Notes: generated by a model not told the origin, from the letters alone. Positions 7,675-15,363 are shown, counted from the stretch's first letter. The stretch: 19,295 nt of DNA from CAZEGC01 sp964511635 (GCA_964511635.1 CAZEGC010000014.1:1-19295), one strand, 5' to 3'. Translations and numbers: made by a program.

Positions 7675-8715
7675 ATGATTACAGTTATTATCGCTGGCGG
7701 GTCAGGAACTCGACTCTGGCCACTGTCTACACCTAGTTATCCAAAACATTTATTAAATCTAACAGGCGAGAGGACGATGCTGCAGGCTGCTTACGACAGG
7801 GCAGTTCGTTTGGGAGAGTCGGTCTATGTAGTGACCGAGGCTAGTCACTCGGACCACGTACGCGAGCAGTTGCCCGAGCTACCGGACGATGCGTTCATTA
7901 TCGAGCCAGGTCGTCGCGGCACGGCGCACTGCATCGTTATGGCGCTAGATGTTATTTCGCGTCGCCATGACCGCAGAGAGCCGATTGCCTTCATTCACTC
8001 GGATCATCACGTTCGTGACATCGAAGGTTTTAGTCGGTCATTCAGTGTGGCGGGTAAGTTTTCAAGTGAGCGCAATGAAATTACATTAATTGGTATTGAC
8101 CCAACCCATCCGGCAACTGGTTTCGGATACATAGAGCGTGATGGCGCAATTGATGCTGATTCGGGCGTGTATCACGTTGAATCGTTTAAAGAAAAGCCGG
8201 ACTATGATACCGCACAAGAGTATTTAGAATCAGGCCGGTACTTGTGGAACTGCGGATATTTTGTTGGGTCGGTCGATACTTTTCTAGGTGAGATGGACCG
8301 GAGTGCGCCTGAGCTGAGGCAAAGTTTTAACACATTAGCGTCGGTTACTGATCCAACAGATAAAGAATACACCGATGCTTATCTAGCGTTAGATAATCAG
8401 GTGATTGATATTGCTTTGATTGAAAAGGCTAAAGGCCTGACGGTAGTGTCGGCTAGTTTTGACTGGATGGACGTCGGATCGTTTAAGGATCTTCACGAAG
8501 TTGTGCATCGAGACGAGACTGGCAATTACCTCCAAGGTAAAGGTATTCATGACATTGACGTTGAAAACGTGTATGTACGCAACGAAGAGGACAAGCCAAT
8601 TGCTGTAATTGGCCTTGATAATGTGGTGGTGGTCAATACTCCTGACGGCATATTAGTAGCCCGAAAAGACGTTAGCCATAGAACCGGAGAAGTAGCTAAA
8701 AAGCTTCAATCTTAG
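7675..8715 (+). CDS. manC: Mannose-1-phosphate guanylyltransferase, single-domain type
   Basis: This 346-residue cytoplasmic nucleotidyltransferase should make GDP-mannose from mannose-1-phosphate and GTP. The N-terminal signature is AGGSGTRLWPLSTPSYPKHLL (GGxGxRLWPxSxxxxPK). Other family motifs are FIHSDHHV, ATGFGYIERD, ESFKEKPD, LWNCGYFVG and FDWMDVGSF. It lacks the C-terminal cupin-type isomerase domain of bifunctional ManC/AlgA (about 470 residues), so it is the guanylyltransferase only. A seven-codon upstream extension to 7654 exists but would include the promoter; start 7675 fits homology and the -10 box. The last bases overlap the convergent glycosyltransferase stop by 4 bp (8712-8715), leaving no room for a terminator between them. 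Confidence 0.9.
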   Translation: MITVIIAGGSGTRLWPLSTPSYPKHLLNLTGERTMLQAAYDRAVRLGESVYVVTEASHSDHVREQLPELPDDAFIIEPGRRGTAHCIVMALDVISRRHDRREPIAFIHSDHHVRDIEGFSRSFSVAGKFSSERNEITLIGIDPTHPATGFGYIERDGAIDADSGVYHVESFKEKPDYDTAQEYLESGRYLWNCGYFVGSVDTFLGEMDRSAPELRQSFNTLASVTDPTDKEYTDAYLALDNQVIDIALIEKAKGLTVVSASFDWMDVGSFKDLHEVVHRDETGNYLQGKGIHDIDVENVYVRNEEDKPIAVIGLDNVVVVNTPDGILVARKDVSHRTGEVAKKLQS

Positions 8716-9860
8716 GCAACTGAGTCTCTGACAATTTTGCGGATTTTGGTAATGAACAGGCCCTTATCGAATCGTTTGGCTTTTCGCTGCAAGGTGGCTG
8801 GATTAAATTCAATTTGCGATGCTTTTTTAATTGCCGATGTGAGCGCATCGACAGACTGAGATTTAAATAGCACCCCACTTTCGCCGTCCTGAATGATATC
8901 AAGTGCCCCGCCCTTGCCGTAGGCAATCACCGGAGCACCGGCGGCCAGGGCTTCGACCTGGACAATGCCAAAATCTTCTTCGGCGGGAAAAATATAGCCG
9001 CGGGCGTGATTTAACGCCTGGGTGACAGCTTCATCACTAGCGTTTCCGTTTCGATCACTATAGAATTTTACAGTTGGTCCAGCCATTTTTAATAAACGAT
9101 CATGTTCGCTTCCATTGCCAAAGACCTTTAATGGCAGATCCAGTTTCGAGGCGGCTGCGACGGCCAGGTCAATGCGTTTATACGGCACCTGACGACCTAG
9201 GGCGACGTAATAGTCGCTACGCTTGCGGACCGGCGTGAATCGACTAACCTCAACTGGCGGATGAATAACGGTCGAAGGTTTTTTGTAGTATTTCTTAATC
9301 CGTTTTTGTACTTCGGATGAATTAGCGATGAAAATGTCTACGTTTTGTGCTGCTTTAAAGTCAGCTTTTTTGAGCCTAGGCACTATTATTGGCATCAGTA
9401 GCCTAACTATCCAGTTTAGTTTGCCAAAGCCAGGGTCTTTTTTATATTCACGGTAGTGGCTCCAATAGTAGCGAATTGGGGTGTGGCAATAGCAGATATG
9501 AATTTGATCAGGTCGGGTTTTTTGAATTTGCTTGGCTTCAGCGCTCGAGCTGCTGATGATAATATCGAACTCGCTTAAGTCGAGTTTTTGAAAGGCTTTA
9601 ATTCGCATGGATGGAAACAGTTTATGAAGCTTGCGAAGTGAGCGGGGTAGTTTTTGAAGATTGCTGGTTCGAATATCTAGGCCATTAAATTTTGGCATGG
9701 CTTCTGGGGTATAGACCGACGTATAGATAGGCGCATCTGGAAAAGCTTCGTGCAGCGCCAGTACAACGTTTTCGGCGCCGCCCATGTTGGTGAGCCAATC
9801 GTGGACAATAGCTATATTAGGAGTTCGGAGTTCGGAGTTCGGAGTTCGTTTATTGGCCAT
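8712..9860 (-). CDS. GT4 family glycosyltransferase with a repeat-derived N-terminal extension
   Basis: This 382-residue GT-B glycosyltransferase (group 1, GT4) probably adds a sugar to the lipid-linked glycan on the cytoplasmic side. The N-terminal domain begins IAIVHDWLTNMGGAENV with the glycine-rich acceptor loop. The C-terminal domain contains YVALGRQVPYKRIDLAV and the EX7E region FPAEEDFGIVQVEALAAGAP. Residues 5-15 (RTPNSELRTPN) precede the conserved start and are encoded by four copies of the heptamer GAACTCC, so they are probably an acquired extension. The ATG lies inside the four-helix-bundle gene (11 bp overlap), and AGAGGT at 9870-9875 is a plausible ribosome-binding site. Sugar specificity is unknown; mannose or rhamnose transfer would fit the neighbours. 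Confidence 0.87.
   Translation of the reverse strand: MANKRTPNSELRTPNIAIVHDWLTNMGGAENVVLALHEAFPDAPIYTSVYTPEAMPKFNGLDIRTSNLQKLPRSLRKLHKLFPSMRIKAFQKLDLSEFDIIISSSSAEAKQIQKTRPDQIHICYCHTPIRYYWSHYREYKKDPGFGKLNWIVRLLMPIIVPRLKKADFKAAQNVDIFIANSSEVQKRIKKYYKKPSTVIHPPVEVSRFTPVRKRSDYYVALGRQVPYKRIDLAVAAASKLDLPLKVFGNGSEHDRLLKMAGPTVKFYSDRNGNASDEAVTQALNHARGYIFPAEEDFGIVQVEALAAGAPVIAYGKGGALDIIQDGESGVLFKSQSVDALTSAIKKASQIEFNPATLQRKAKRFDKGLFITKIRKIVRDSVA
9820..9848. repeat. Heptamer array (GGAGTTC)4, left arm of an inverted repeat pair
   Basis: The plus strand has four perfect tandem GGAGTTC units (9820-9847) and one extra G. The array lies in the coding start of the GT4 gene. An inverted array of the same heptamer occurs at 10225-10247, and the two bracket the four-helix-bundle gene. 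Confidence 0.95.
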
Positions 9861-10254
9861 TTTTTAGTGACCTCTTGAATCCATTGATTAGTTTTTGACA
9901 ACGGATAACTTGCGAGAGTAGCTGGTCGGACGTATCATCCTGCAGATACTCGAGTTTGCTTGCTAGGTAGATAAAATTCTTTACCTCTAGTAAGGAGCCA
10001 TAAGCTATGGACATAAAATGAAGCTTGTCGTTTATTGATGGGCGGCCGAAACCCTCGGCTATGTTGGCCGAAATAGAACTTGATGATCGTCGAATTTGGC
10101 TGGTAATTCCAAAAACTTCCTCTTTCGGAAAGCTGTTGGTTGCTTTGTATATTTCTACCGCTAGGTTTTGAGCCTCTTGCCAGACTATTAAGTCTTCGAA
10201 AGTCTGAACCGGGCCTTTGCCGCCAACTCCGAACTCCGAACTCCGAATTTCCAT
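9850..10254 (-). CDS. Four-helix-bundle protein of the S23/23S-rRNA intervening-sequence (IVP) family
   Basis: This protein of about 134 residues belongs to the four-helix-bundle family first known from 23S rRNA intervening sequences (S23/IVP). The same fold is seen in the Avd accessory protein of diversity-generating retroelements. Family motifs are FEDLIVWQEAQNLAVEIY near the start, then QIRRSSSSISANIAEGFGR, the most conserved segment, and the late SLLEVKNFIYLA. The cellular role is unknown; nucleic-acid binding through the basic surface is the usual proposal. GAGGAG at 10262-10267 is 7 nt before the ATG at 10254 and 4 nt before another in-frame ATG at 10257; the former fits the spacing of other genes here. 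The start overlaps the preceding sugar-transferase stop. The N-terminal SSEFGV is encoded by the heptamer array, and the gene looks like an insertion into a glycan operon. Confidence 0.88.
   Translation of the reverse strand: MEIRSSEFGVGGKGPVQTFEDLIVWQEAQNLAVEIYKATNSFPKEEVFGITSQIRRSSSSISANIAEGFGRPSINDKLHFMSIAYGSLLEVKNFIYLASKLEYLQDDTSDQLLSQVIRCQKLINGFKRSLKNGQ
10225..10247. repeat. Heptamer array (GAACTCC)~3, right arm of an inverted repeat pair
   Basis: The plus strand has two perfect GAACTCC units (10231-10244), preceded by the partial AACTCC (10225-10230) and followed by GAA. It is the reverse complement of the array at 9820-9848 and encodes the SSEFGV stretch of the four-helix-bundle protein. 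Confidence 0.9.
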
Positions 10255-11690
10255 CATTTTGCTCCTCTACGTCGCAGCACAACCCCAATAGTGCGAAACA
10301 GAATCTTAATATCCAGCCAAAAGGTCCAGTTTTGGGCGTAGAATAGCTCGAGTTCGATGCGCTCGTCAAAGCTTAGGTTACTGCGACCAGACACCTGCCA
10401 TAGCCCAGTGACACCAGATTTGACGCTGTGAAGTAGTGCAGTGCGGCCGCGGGATAGCTTCATTTCCTGGGGCAGGATGGGACGTGGGCCAACCAGGCTG
10501 AGGTCGCCTTTGAATACGTTAAACAGCTGGGGTAATTCGTCTAGCGATGAGGCTCGCAGGAATTTGCCAAATCGCGTGATGCGCGGATCATCATCAACCT
10601 TGCGATTAATTTCGTATTCACGGGCCAGGTCTTCGCGACCCATTTCGCGAAACTCAATCGCAGCGTCTTTTTTACCGTAACGCGCATCCATGCTGCGAAA
10701 TTTATATAAAGTTATTGGTTCTGAGAAACGGCTGAGGCGACTAGATAGATATAGCGCCGGACCTGGATTGAGTATCTTTTGCAGTAAGTAGATTAGCAGC
10801 AGCAGTGGGGACAATATAACTATTAAAATAGTGCTCACAATTAGATCGAATATGCGTTTGACGATTTCACCCCAGCCAATTAGCGGGGTTTGTGAAACCG
10901 AAATCATCGGGTAGCCTAGGAATACGTCGATAGTGTTTTTACCAGAATAAAATTCCGGCTCACCCGGAATAAAGCTATAGCTGATGTGGTTTACCTGTGC
11001 CGCACTAAGGATGCGCTGATTGCGATCCTGGGAATCATACAGGTCGGTTTGTATGATGGTTGAAATTTGGTCGTCTTCGATGTTTTTAAGTGCATCTTCG
11101 ACGTACGAATAGTGCTTTACATCAAGGTTCGGTGGTAGGATTTTCTTAGGTCCGGCAATGGCCACCACTTTGTAGCCACTTCGCTGAGTATCTGAGAGGC
11201 TAGTGGCAATATCAGTAGTTGTATCGGTGGTACCGATTAGTAGCACGCGGCTAATTCCTCGGCCGTAACGAAACAGCAGGGTGCGCATTAGTCGCAGCAC
11301 TTCCCGCTCAAACACAATCAAGGCAAATGATCCAACTAGGGCATAAACTGCCACTAGACGAGCAGGCAGGATACTTTCCCGGCTGACGTATTCCCAGCCG
11401 ATAACAAGCAAAATACCAATAAAGGTTCCAATAGCAATTTTGCTCCATTCAATAAGGCGGCGATTGTAGACGCTAGCGCTATATAGCCCCAGGCTCGCAA
11501 ATATTAATATCCAAATTGGAACGATTAATAGGAACGAATAAAAAAACTGCATGGCAGAAATTTCAGTCACAAGCGGGCGTAAATCAAGCTGCACACGAAC
11601 GATGTAGGCAATAGTGAATGCCAGTAATAGTACGGCGGTGTCAGACAGTACTAGTAGCAGGCTATAAAATTTAACATTTCGATTCAGCAT
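10254..11690 (-). CDS. Polyprenyl-phosphate sugar-1-phosphate transferase (WbaP/WcaJ type initiating enzyme)
   Basis: This protein of about 478 residues is a polyisoprenyl-phosphate hexose-1-phosphate transferase. Such enzymes start surface glycan synthesis by moving a sugar phosphate from a UDP-sugar to undecaprenyl phosphate. Hydrophobic helices lie near residues 8-31, 48-68, 86-104 and 110-128, followed by a CoA-binding-like Rossmann region (VLLIGTTDTT, 149-158). A membrane segment at about 280-303 leads into the catalytic domain with YKFRSMDARYG (329-339), DELPQLFNVFKGDLSLVGPRP (384-404) and GLWQVSGRS. An ATG four codons upstream (11702) overlaps a TATAAT box, so start 11690 is preferred. 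It is the first gene of the operon with the four-helix-bundle and GT4 genes. The donor could be UDP-glucose, UDP-galactose or another UDP-sugar. Confidence 0.92.
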   Translation of the reverse strand: MLNRNVKFYSLLLVLSDTAVLLLAFTIAYIVRVQLDLRPLVTEISAMQFFYSFLLIVPIWILIFASLGLYSASVYNRRLIEWSKIAIGTFIGILLVIGWEYVSRESILPARLVAVYALVGSFALIVFEREVLRLMRTLLFRYGRGISRVLLIGTTDTTTDIATSLSDTQRSGYKVVAIAGPKKILPPNLDVKHYSYVEDALKNIEDDQISTIIQTDLYDSQDRNQRILSAAQVNHISYSFIPGEPEFYSGKNTIDVFLGYPMISVSQTPLIGWGEIVKRIFDLIVSTILIVILSPLLLLIYLLQKILNPGPALYLSSRLSRFSEPITLYKFRSMDARYGKKDAAIEFREMGREDLAREYEINRKVDDDPRITRFGKFLRASSLDELPQLFNVFKGDLSLVGPRPILPQEMKLSRGRTALLHSVKSGVTGLWQVSGRSNLSFDERIELELFYAQNWTFWLDIKILFRTIGVVLRRRGAK

Positions 11691-11700
11691 CAGTAGTGCC

Positions 11701-11706
11701 ATTATA
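11701..11706 (-). promoter_or_regulatory. -10 box of the initiating-transferase operon
   Basis: The minus strand reads TATAAT, followed by 10 nt and the ATG at 11690. The box overlaps an earlier in-frame ATG at 11702, which could not be on a transcript made from it. The mRNA would have a leader of about 2-4 nt without a Shine-Dalgarno. Confidence 0.5.
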
Positions 11707-11773
11707 GCATTTGGTAGCAGGGAAATGATTTGTAGGTTTTTGTATCGCTAAGGACGAGACTGCCTAGCGGGTG

Positions 11774-11802
11774 TTATCATTCTGGCAGTTTTTATCTATA
11801 CT
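11774..11802 (+). promoter_or_regulatory. Promoter of the O-antigen ligase-like gene, nearly leaderless
   Basis: TTATCA (11774-11779, 4 of 6 matches to the -35 consensus), a 17-bp spacer and TATACT (11797-11802) form a reasonable promoter. The ATG at 11811 follows after 8 nt. The -35 lies between the arms of an inverted repeat, ACTGCC (11759-11764) and GGCAGT (11784-11789), a possible operator. Confidence 0.55.
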
Positions 11803-11810
11803 AAAGTCAG

Positions 11811-13115
11811 ATGAAATTACTCAAACGTCTGCCCTTTTTGGATCGAATAAGTGTAGTTATATTGCTAGTTGTTTTTGGTGGCGTAGTAATTCATGCGCCC
11901 CTGTCAGTTAGCGGCAGTGTATTGCTGCCTGATTTCGAGCTGATAGTAAAATCCTGGAAAGAGATTTTACTTGTCATCGCTAGCGTGCTGACGGCTGCGT
12001 CACTCATAAGGTCTAAGAGGCTGAATCAATTTACTAGTGATAAGTTACTGTGGCTGATATTAGCCTTCGCCTTGGTTCATGTGCTGCTTGCATTGGTGCC
12101 ACAGACCGGGCTAGCGGCAACATTAGCAGGTTTAGCGATTGACCTACGCTTTACTGTATTTTTTGGACTCGTATATGTTTACGCCAGGCTATATCCCGAG
12201 CTTCGCCGGGTGTTTTTATATGTATTTGCAGGCGGCGTTATCATCGTTACGATGTTTGCACTTTTGCAGGTTTTTGTCCTGCCAATTGATGTCTTGCGCC
12301 ACCTGGGGTATGGTCCAGATACCATTCAGCCGTATTTAACGATTGATAGAAATTATGAATACGTGCGCATCAACAGCACGCTGCGCGGCCCGAACCCACT
12401 GGGTGCGTACATGGTGGTGGTTGTTTCGGTGTTATCTGCGTATCTGGCTAAATTAGGGCTTGGCGCCTGGCCTGCGGTGCGTAAGGCAATGTTTGCGCTC
12501 ATAAGTTTTGGCGCGCTGGTGGCGCTATGGTTTAGCTATTCGCGTAGCGCACTGGTAGCAGGCGGCGCGGCGCTGGGTATTATATTCCTAGCCACTGTCG
12601 CCAGGAGGTTTTCACCGCGGATGTGGGTGGTGACGATTACTCTGACCATGGGGATGCTAGGTGGTTTGCTAGCATCATCTGGCAGCGAATTTGTGAGCAA
12701 CGTAGTATTTCACGAGAATCCATCCGGAGGTAGCGCCACGACATCAAATCAAGAGCATATTGATTCGCTTCACGATGGTTTTGAGCGCATGATAAGCCAG
12801 CCGCTAGGCGCAGGAGTTGGCAGCACTGGCTCGGCATCGTTATTTACGGATCAGCCGCTGATTATTGAAAATCAGTACTTTTTCATAGCCCATGAAGTAG
12901 GTTGGCTGGGGCTAGGACTATTTTTGATTGTGATGGTCGCAGTATTTTATGGCTTATGGCAGCATCGACAGGATTGGCTAAGTTTAGCGGTGCTGGCAAG
13001 CGGAGTGGGCCTTAGTTTGGTCGGACTGTTGCTGCCAGTTTGGGTTGATGATACGGTTAGTATTATTTGGTGGGGGTTAGCAGGACTGGCCCTAGGTAGC
13101 AAAGGAGGCGAGTAA
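11811..13115 (+). CDS. O-antigen ligase/polymerase-like (Wzy/WaaL-type) membrane protein
   Basis: This 434-residue polytopic membrane protein has about ten or more hydrophobic segments through its length. The region NSTLRGPNPLGAYMVVVVSV, the motif LWFSYSRSALVAGG and a large hydrophilic loop (about residues 290-340: NPSGGSATTSNQEHIDSLHDGFERMISQPLG in part, followed by a GxGxxG-like stretch) are typical of the Wzy_C/O-antigen ligase superfamily. Such proteins polymerise undecaprenyl-linked glycan units or transfer them to an acceptor outside the membrane. Whether this one polymerises, ligates to lipid or glycosylates protein cannot be told. It is divergent from the initiating transferase and forms a unit with the LexA-like gene, whose ribosome-binding site lies inside its last codons. 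Confidence 0.82.
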   Translation: MKLLKRLPFLDRISVVILLVVFGGVVIHAPLSVSGSVLLPDFELIVKSWKEILLVIASVLTAASLIRSKRLNQFTSDKLLWLILAFALVHVLLALVPQTGLAATLAGLAIDLRFTVFFGLVYVYARLYPELRRVFLYVFAGGVIIVTMFALLQVFVLPIDVLRHLGYGPDTIQPYLTIDRNYEYVRINSTLRGPNPLGAYMVVVVSVLSAYLAKLGLGAWPAVRKAMFALISFGALVALWFSYSRSALVAGGAALGIIFLATVARRFSPRMWVVTITLTMGMLGGLLASSGSEFVSNVVFHENPSGGSATTSNQEHIDSLHDGFERMISQPLGAGVGSTGSASLFTDQPLIIENQYFFIAHEVGWLGLGLFLIVMVAVFYGLWQHRQDWLSLAVLASGVGLSLVGLLLPVWVDDTVSIIWWGLAGLALGSKGGE

Positions 13116-13119
13116 TAAA

Positions 13120-13563
13120 ATGAGCAACGATAGAGCAACTAAGCGTCAGCAAGAATTACTTAACTTTGTCGATACATTTATTGATGGCAATGGCTACGGA
13201 CCAAGTTACCGCGAAATTATGAGAGCACTGGGTTACAGGTCAGTTTCAACTGTTGCGACGCATATCGATGGTTTGATTGCCAAGGGGTATTTAATAAAGC
13301 GTGATCATTCGGCCAGGTCACTAGAGGTCGTGTCACGTCACGTTCTAGAGTCGAAGCCAGCCCGGACTAGGGAAGACGCTTCGCTAGAGCAAAAGCTGAC
13401 CCAGGCGTTTGACGAACGCTATCAACGCTATGACACTAGCGACAACAAGCATGGGCTAATGCGCGAAATGTCAGCACTGGTTGAGGTTTTAGGAATCCTT
13501 GAGTTTGACGAAGCTAAGCGAGTGCGCGAACGACAGCTTGGCGAGCTAGCTAACATAGAGTAA
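13120..13563 (+). CDS. LexA-type winged-helix DNA-binding protein without a protease domain
   Basis: This 147-residue protein begins with a LexA-like N-terminal domain (residues about 1-70). TKRQQELLNFVDTFIDGNGY is followed by GPSYREIMRALGYRSVSTVATHIDGL, matching the winged-helix region of LexA (xPPTxxEIAxxLGxxSxxxxxxHLxxLxxKG). In true LexA a serine-lysine S24 autoprotease follows. Here the rest is a charged, helix-rich stretch of about 75 residues with no Ala-Gly cleavage site and no catalytic Ser/Lys region, so classical RecA-triggered self-cleavage is not expected. It may be a local repressor or dimerising regulator. AGGAGG at 13103-13108 inside the upstream gene serves the ATG at an unusually long 11 nt spacing. 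It is most likely co-transcribed with the ligase-like gene 4 bp upstream. Targets are unknown. Confidence 0.78.
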   Translation: MSNDRATKRQQELLNFVDTFIDGNGYGPSYREIMRALGYRSVSTVATHIDGLIAKGYLIKRDHSARSLEVVSRHVLESKPARTREDASLEQKLTQAFDERYQRYDTSDNKHGLMREMSALVEVLGILEFDEAKRVRERQLGELANIE

Positions 13564-13570
13564 CCTATCG

Positions 13571-13576
13571 TATACT
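13571..13576 (+). promoter_or_regulatory. -10 box of the beta-lactamase-like gene, implying a leaderless GTG-start mRNA
   Basis: TATACT is followed by AGGTATA (7 nt) and then GTG at 13584. There is no Shine-Dalgarno at a workable distance and no clear -35. The box lies just after the stop of the LexA-like gene (13561-13563). Confidence 0.6.
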
Positions 13577-13583
13577 AGGTATA

Positions 13584-15308
13584 GTGAAAAGGGTAAAACA
13601 AGCGCGTAAGGCGCTAACTATTTGGGCAAAGCGGCATAAAAAGCATTTAAAATTGATCAGTGGTGCTGCGCTTGGCGTGATTGTTTTAGTGCAGGTGCTT
13701 TATCCTAGTAGTCGCCTACTGCCCTTTAGTGCGGTGGATGGTGTGAAAGTTGGTGGCTGGCACAAAGATGATGCTGTTAGGCAGCTTGATAAAGAATACC
13801 AATCCGTAAAAGTTCCAATATTTTTTGGCGATAAAGCGAGCCCGCAGATCGAGCCAGGCTTAGGCGATGTTGGCGTTGTGGCTAAGAACAGTGAACGCAT
13901 TGATGACATGAAGTATCGTTGGTACTGGCGACTAATCCCATTTTCACTACTTTGGGCACATGCTACATATGATGATCACGGGCCGGAGTATAGACGCGAC
14001 GACGGTGCGCTTGGTAAGTTCATTGACAGGCGCCTAGACGGCTCTTGTGAAGTAGCGCCAAAAAATGCCGCCATCAAAGGAGAGGATGGCCGCCTGGCGA
14101 TTGTGCCGTCTGAGCCCGGAGGGGCCTGCAATATTGATGATGTTCGCTCGGCGCTAGCTACCGTAAGGCCGCGACTAGACGCGGTAGAAAAAGTCCAAAT
14201 ACCAGTTGAAACAATCCCGGCAGATATTAGCGATAAGCAGGCAAGGTCCCTGATAGAGCGTATTGTCGAACGGGTAGAAGGTGGGATAGCGTTGCTAGAG
14301 GGCGAAGAAGAGCATCATTTACCACCAGAGCACATTTATTCATGGATATCATCGATAGAGCGCGGCGAAGTGCTAGATTACGAAATCAACCCGAAAAAAG
14401 CGGCCGACTACCTGTATGAGCAGTTTGGCGACAAGGTGCATCGCCCGGCTGGTCTTACTAAAGTAACCACACGGGACTTTACTGAACTTTCGCGTGACGA
14501 GGGCGAGCCTGGCCAAGCATTAGATGTTGGCTCTACTTCCCTACAGCTTACGGCATATTTAAAAAGGCAGTTGACTCGCCCAGCTGTGCAGGTGGCACCA
14601 GTTGAGCCAGAGGTCGAGTACACCCGCAGATATACATCGACCAGCACTGGTCTGACGGCACTGATTACGCACTATGCCCAGGATAATCCTGGTACATTTG
14701 GCGTCTCGTTGGTTGAGTTAACGGGCAAGCGTCGCTCTGCCGACTATAACAGCGACCGAGTGTTTCACCCTGCTAGTACTTATAAATTATTTATCGCCTA
14801 TTCGACTCTAAAGCGGGTCGAAAGCGGTGATTTTAAATGGTCCGATAAAGTCACAGGCGATCGTAATCTATCGACTTGTTTTGATGATATGATTGTAAAA
14901 TCCGACAATCCATGTGCCGAAAAGTTGTTAGAAAAAATCGGCTTTTCGGATATCACTAATGAAATGGAGGCACTAGGGCTTCGCAAAACTTCATTTATGG
15001 GTACGCAGATGGAGTCGACCGCTGGTGATTTAACAATTTTCTTAACTAAATTAGAGAGTGGTCAAATGCTAAAAAAAGACAGCCGCGAGCGCTTAATTAA
15101 TGCAATGCACCGCAACCAATACCGACAGGGAATCCCGGCTGGCGCTAGTGGGCAGGTGGCCGATAAGGTGGGGTTTTTATCAGGACTTTTGCATGATGCT
15201 GCCATTGTCGACAGCCCCAGTGGTAAGTACGTACTTACGATTATGAGTGACGGTAGCACCTGGAACGGCATCGCTGAACTAGTGCGCAAAATAGAAACGC
15301 TCCGGTAA
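13584..15308 (+). CDS. Membrane-anchored class A beta-lactamase-like serine hydrolase with an N-terminal YoaR-like region
   Basis: This 574-residue protein starts with GTG. A basic N-terminus precedes one membrane segment (about 22-40), so the bulk is probably outside the membrane. The region around 50-290 resembles YoaR-like putative peptidoglycan-binding repeats seen in VanW-type proteins (VDGVKVGGWHKDDAVRQL, and the PADISDKQARSLIERI repeat-like part). The C-terminal domain (about 350-574) is a class A beta-lactamase/transpeptidase fold. It has the nucleophile motif S398-T-Y-K401, the SDN loop at 440-442, and K528-V-G in place of KTG. No clear Glu166-type ExxxN omega-loop motif was recognised. 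It is more likely a peptidoglycan-related hydrolase, transpeptidase or inactive homologue than a resistance enzyme; the reaction is not shown by sequence alone. A -10 box 7 nt before GTG supports the start. Confidence 0.82.
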   Translation: MKRVKQARKALTIWAKRHKKHLKLISGAALGVIVLVQVLYPSSRLLPFSAVDGVKVGGWHKDDAVRQLDKEYQSVKVPIFFGDKASPQIEPGLGDVGVVAKNSERIDDMKYRWYWRLIPFSLLWAHATYDDHGPEYRRDDGALGKFIDRRLDGSCEVAPKNAAIKGEDGRLAIVPSEPGGACNIDDVRSALATVRPRLDAVEKVQIPVETIPADISDKQARSLIERIVERVEGGIALLEGEEEHHLPPEHIYSWISSIERGEVLDYEINPKKAADYLYEQFGDKVHRPAGLTKVTTRDFTELSRDEGEPGQALDVGSTSLQLTAYLKRQLTRPAVQVAPVEPEVEYTRRYTSTSTGLTALITHYAQDNPGTFGVSLVELTGKRRSADYNSDRVFHPASTYKLFIAYSTLKRVESGDFKWSDKVTGDRNLSTCFDDMIVKSDNPCAEKLLEKIGFSDITNEMEALGLRKTSFMGTQMESTAGDLTIFLTKLESGQMLKKDSRERLINAMHRNQYRQGIPAGASGQVADKVGFLSGLLHDAAIVDSPSGKYVLTIMSDGSTWNGIAELVRKIETLR

Positions 15309-15322
15309 TCACTAATCTAACC

Positions 15323-15352
15323 TTGACGCCAGCGGGTGATAATCGGTATAAT
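15323..15352 (+). promoter_or_regulatory. Promoter of tRNA-Asn
   Basis: TTGACG (15323-15328), an 18-bp spacer and perfect TATAAT (15347-15352) form the strongest consensus promoter in the window. Transcription would start about 15359-15360, a few bases before the mature tRNA 5' end. Confidence 0.8.
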
Positions 15353-15363
15353 AACCTCTGTAT

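Noticed and set aside
9935..10369. Other long frames over the four-helix-bundle gene and the sugar-transferase 3' end
   Set aside because: They are shadows of two well-recognised families and lack any homology-like pattern.
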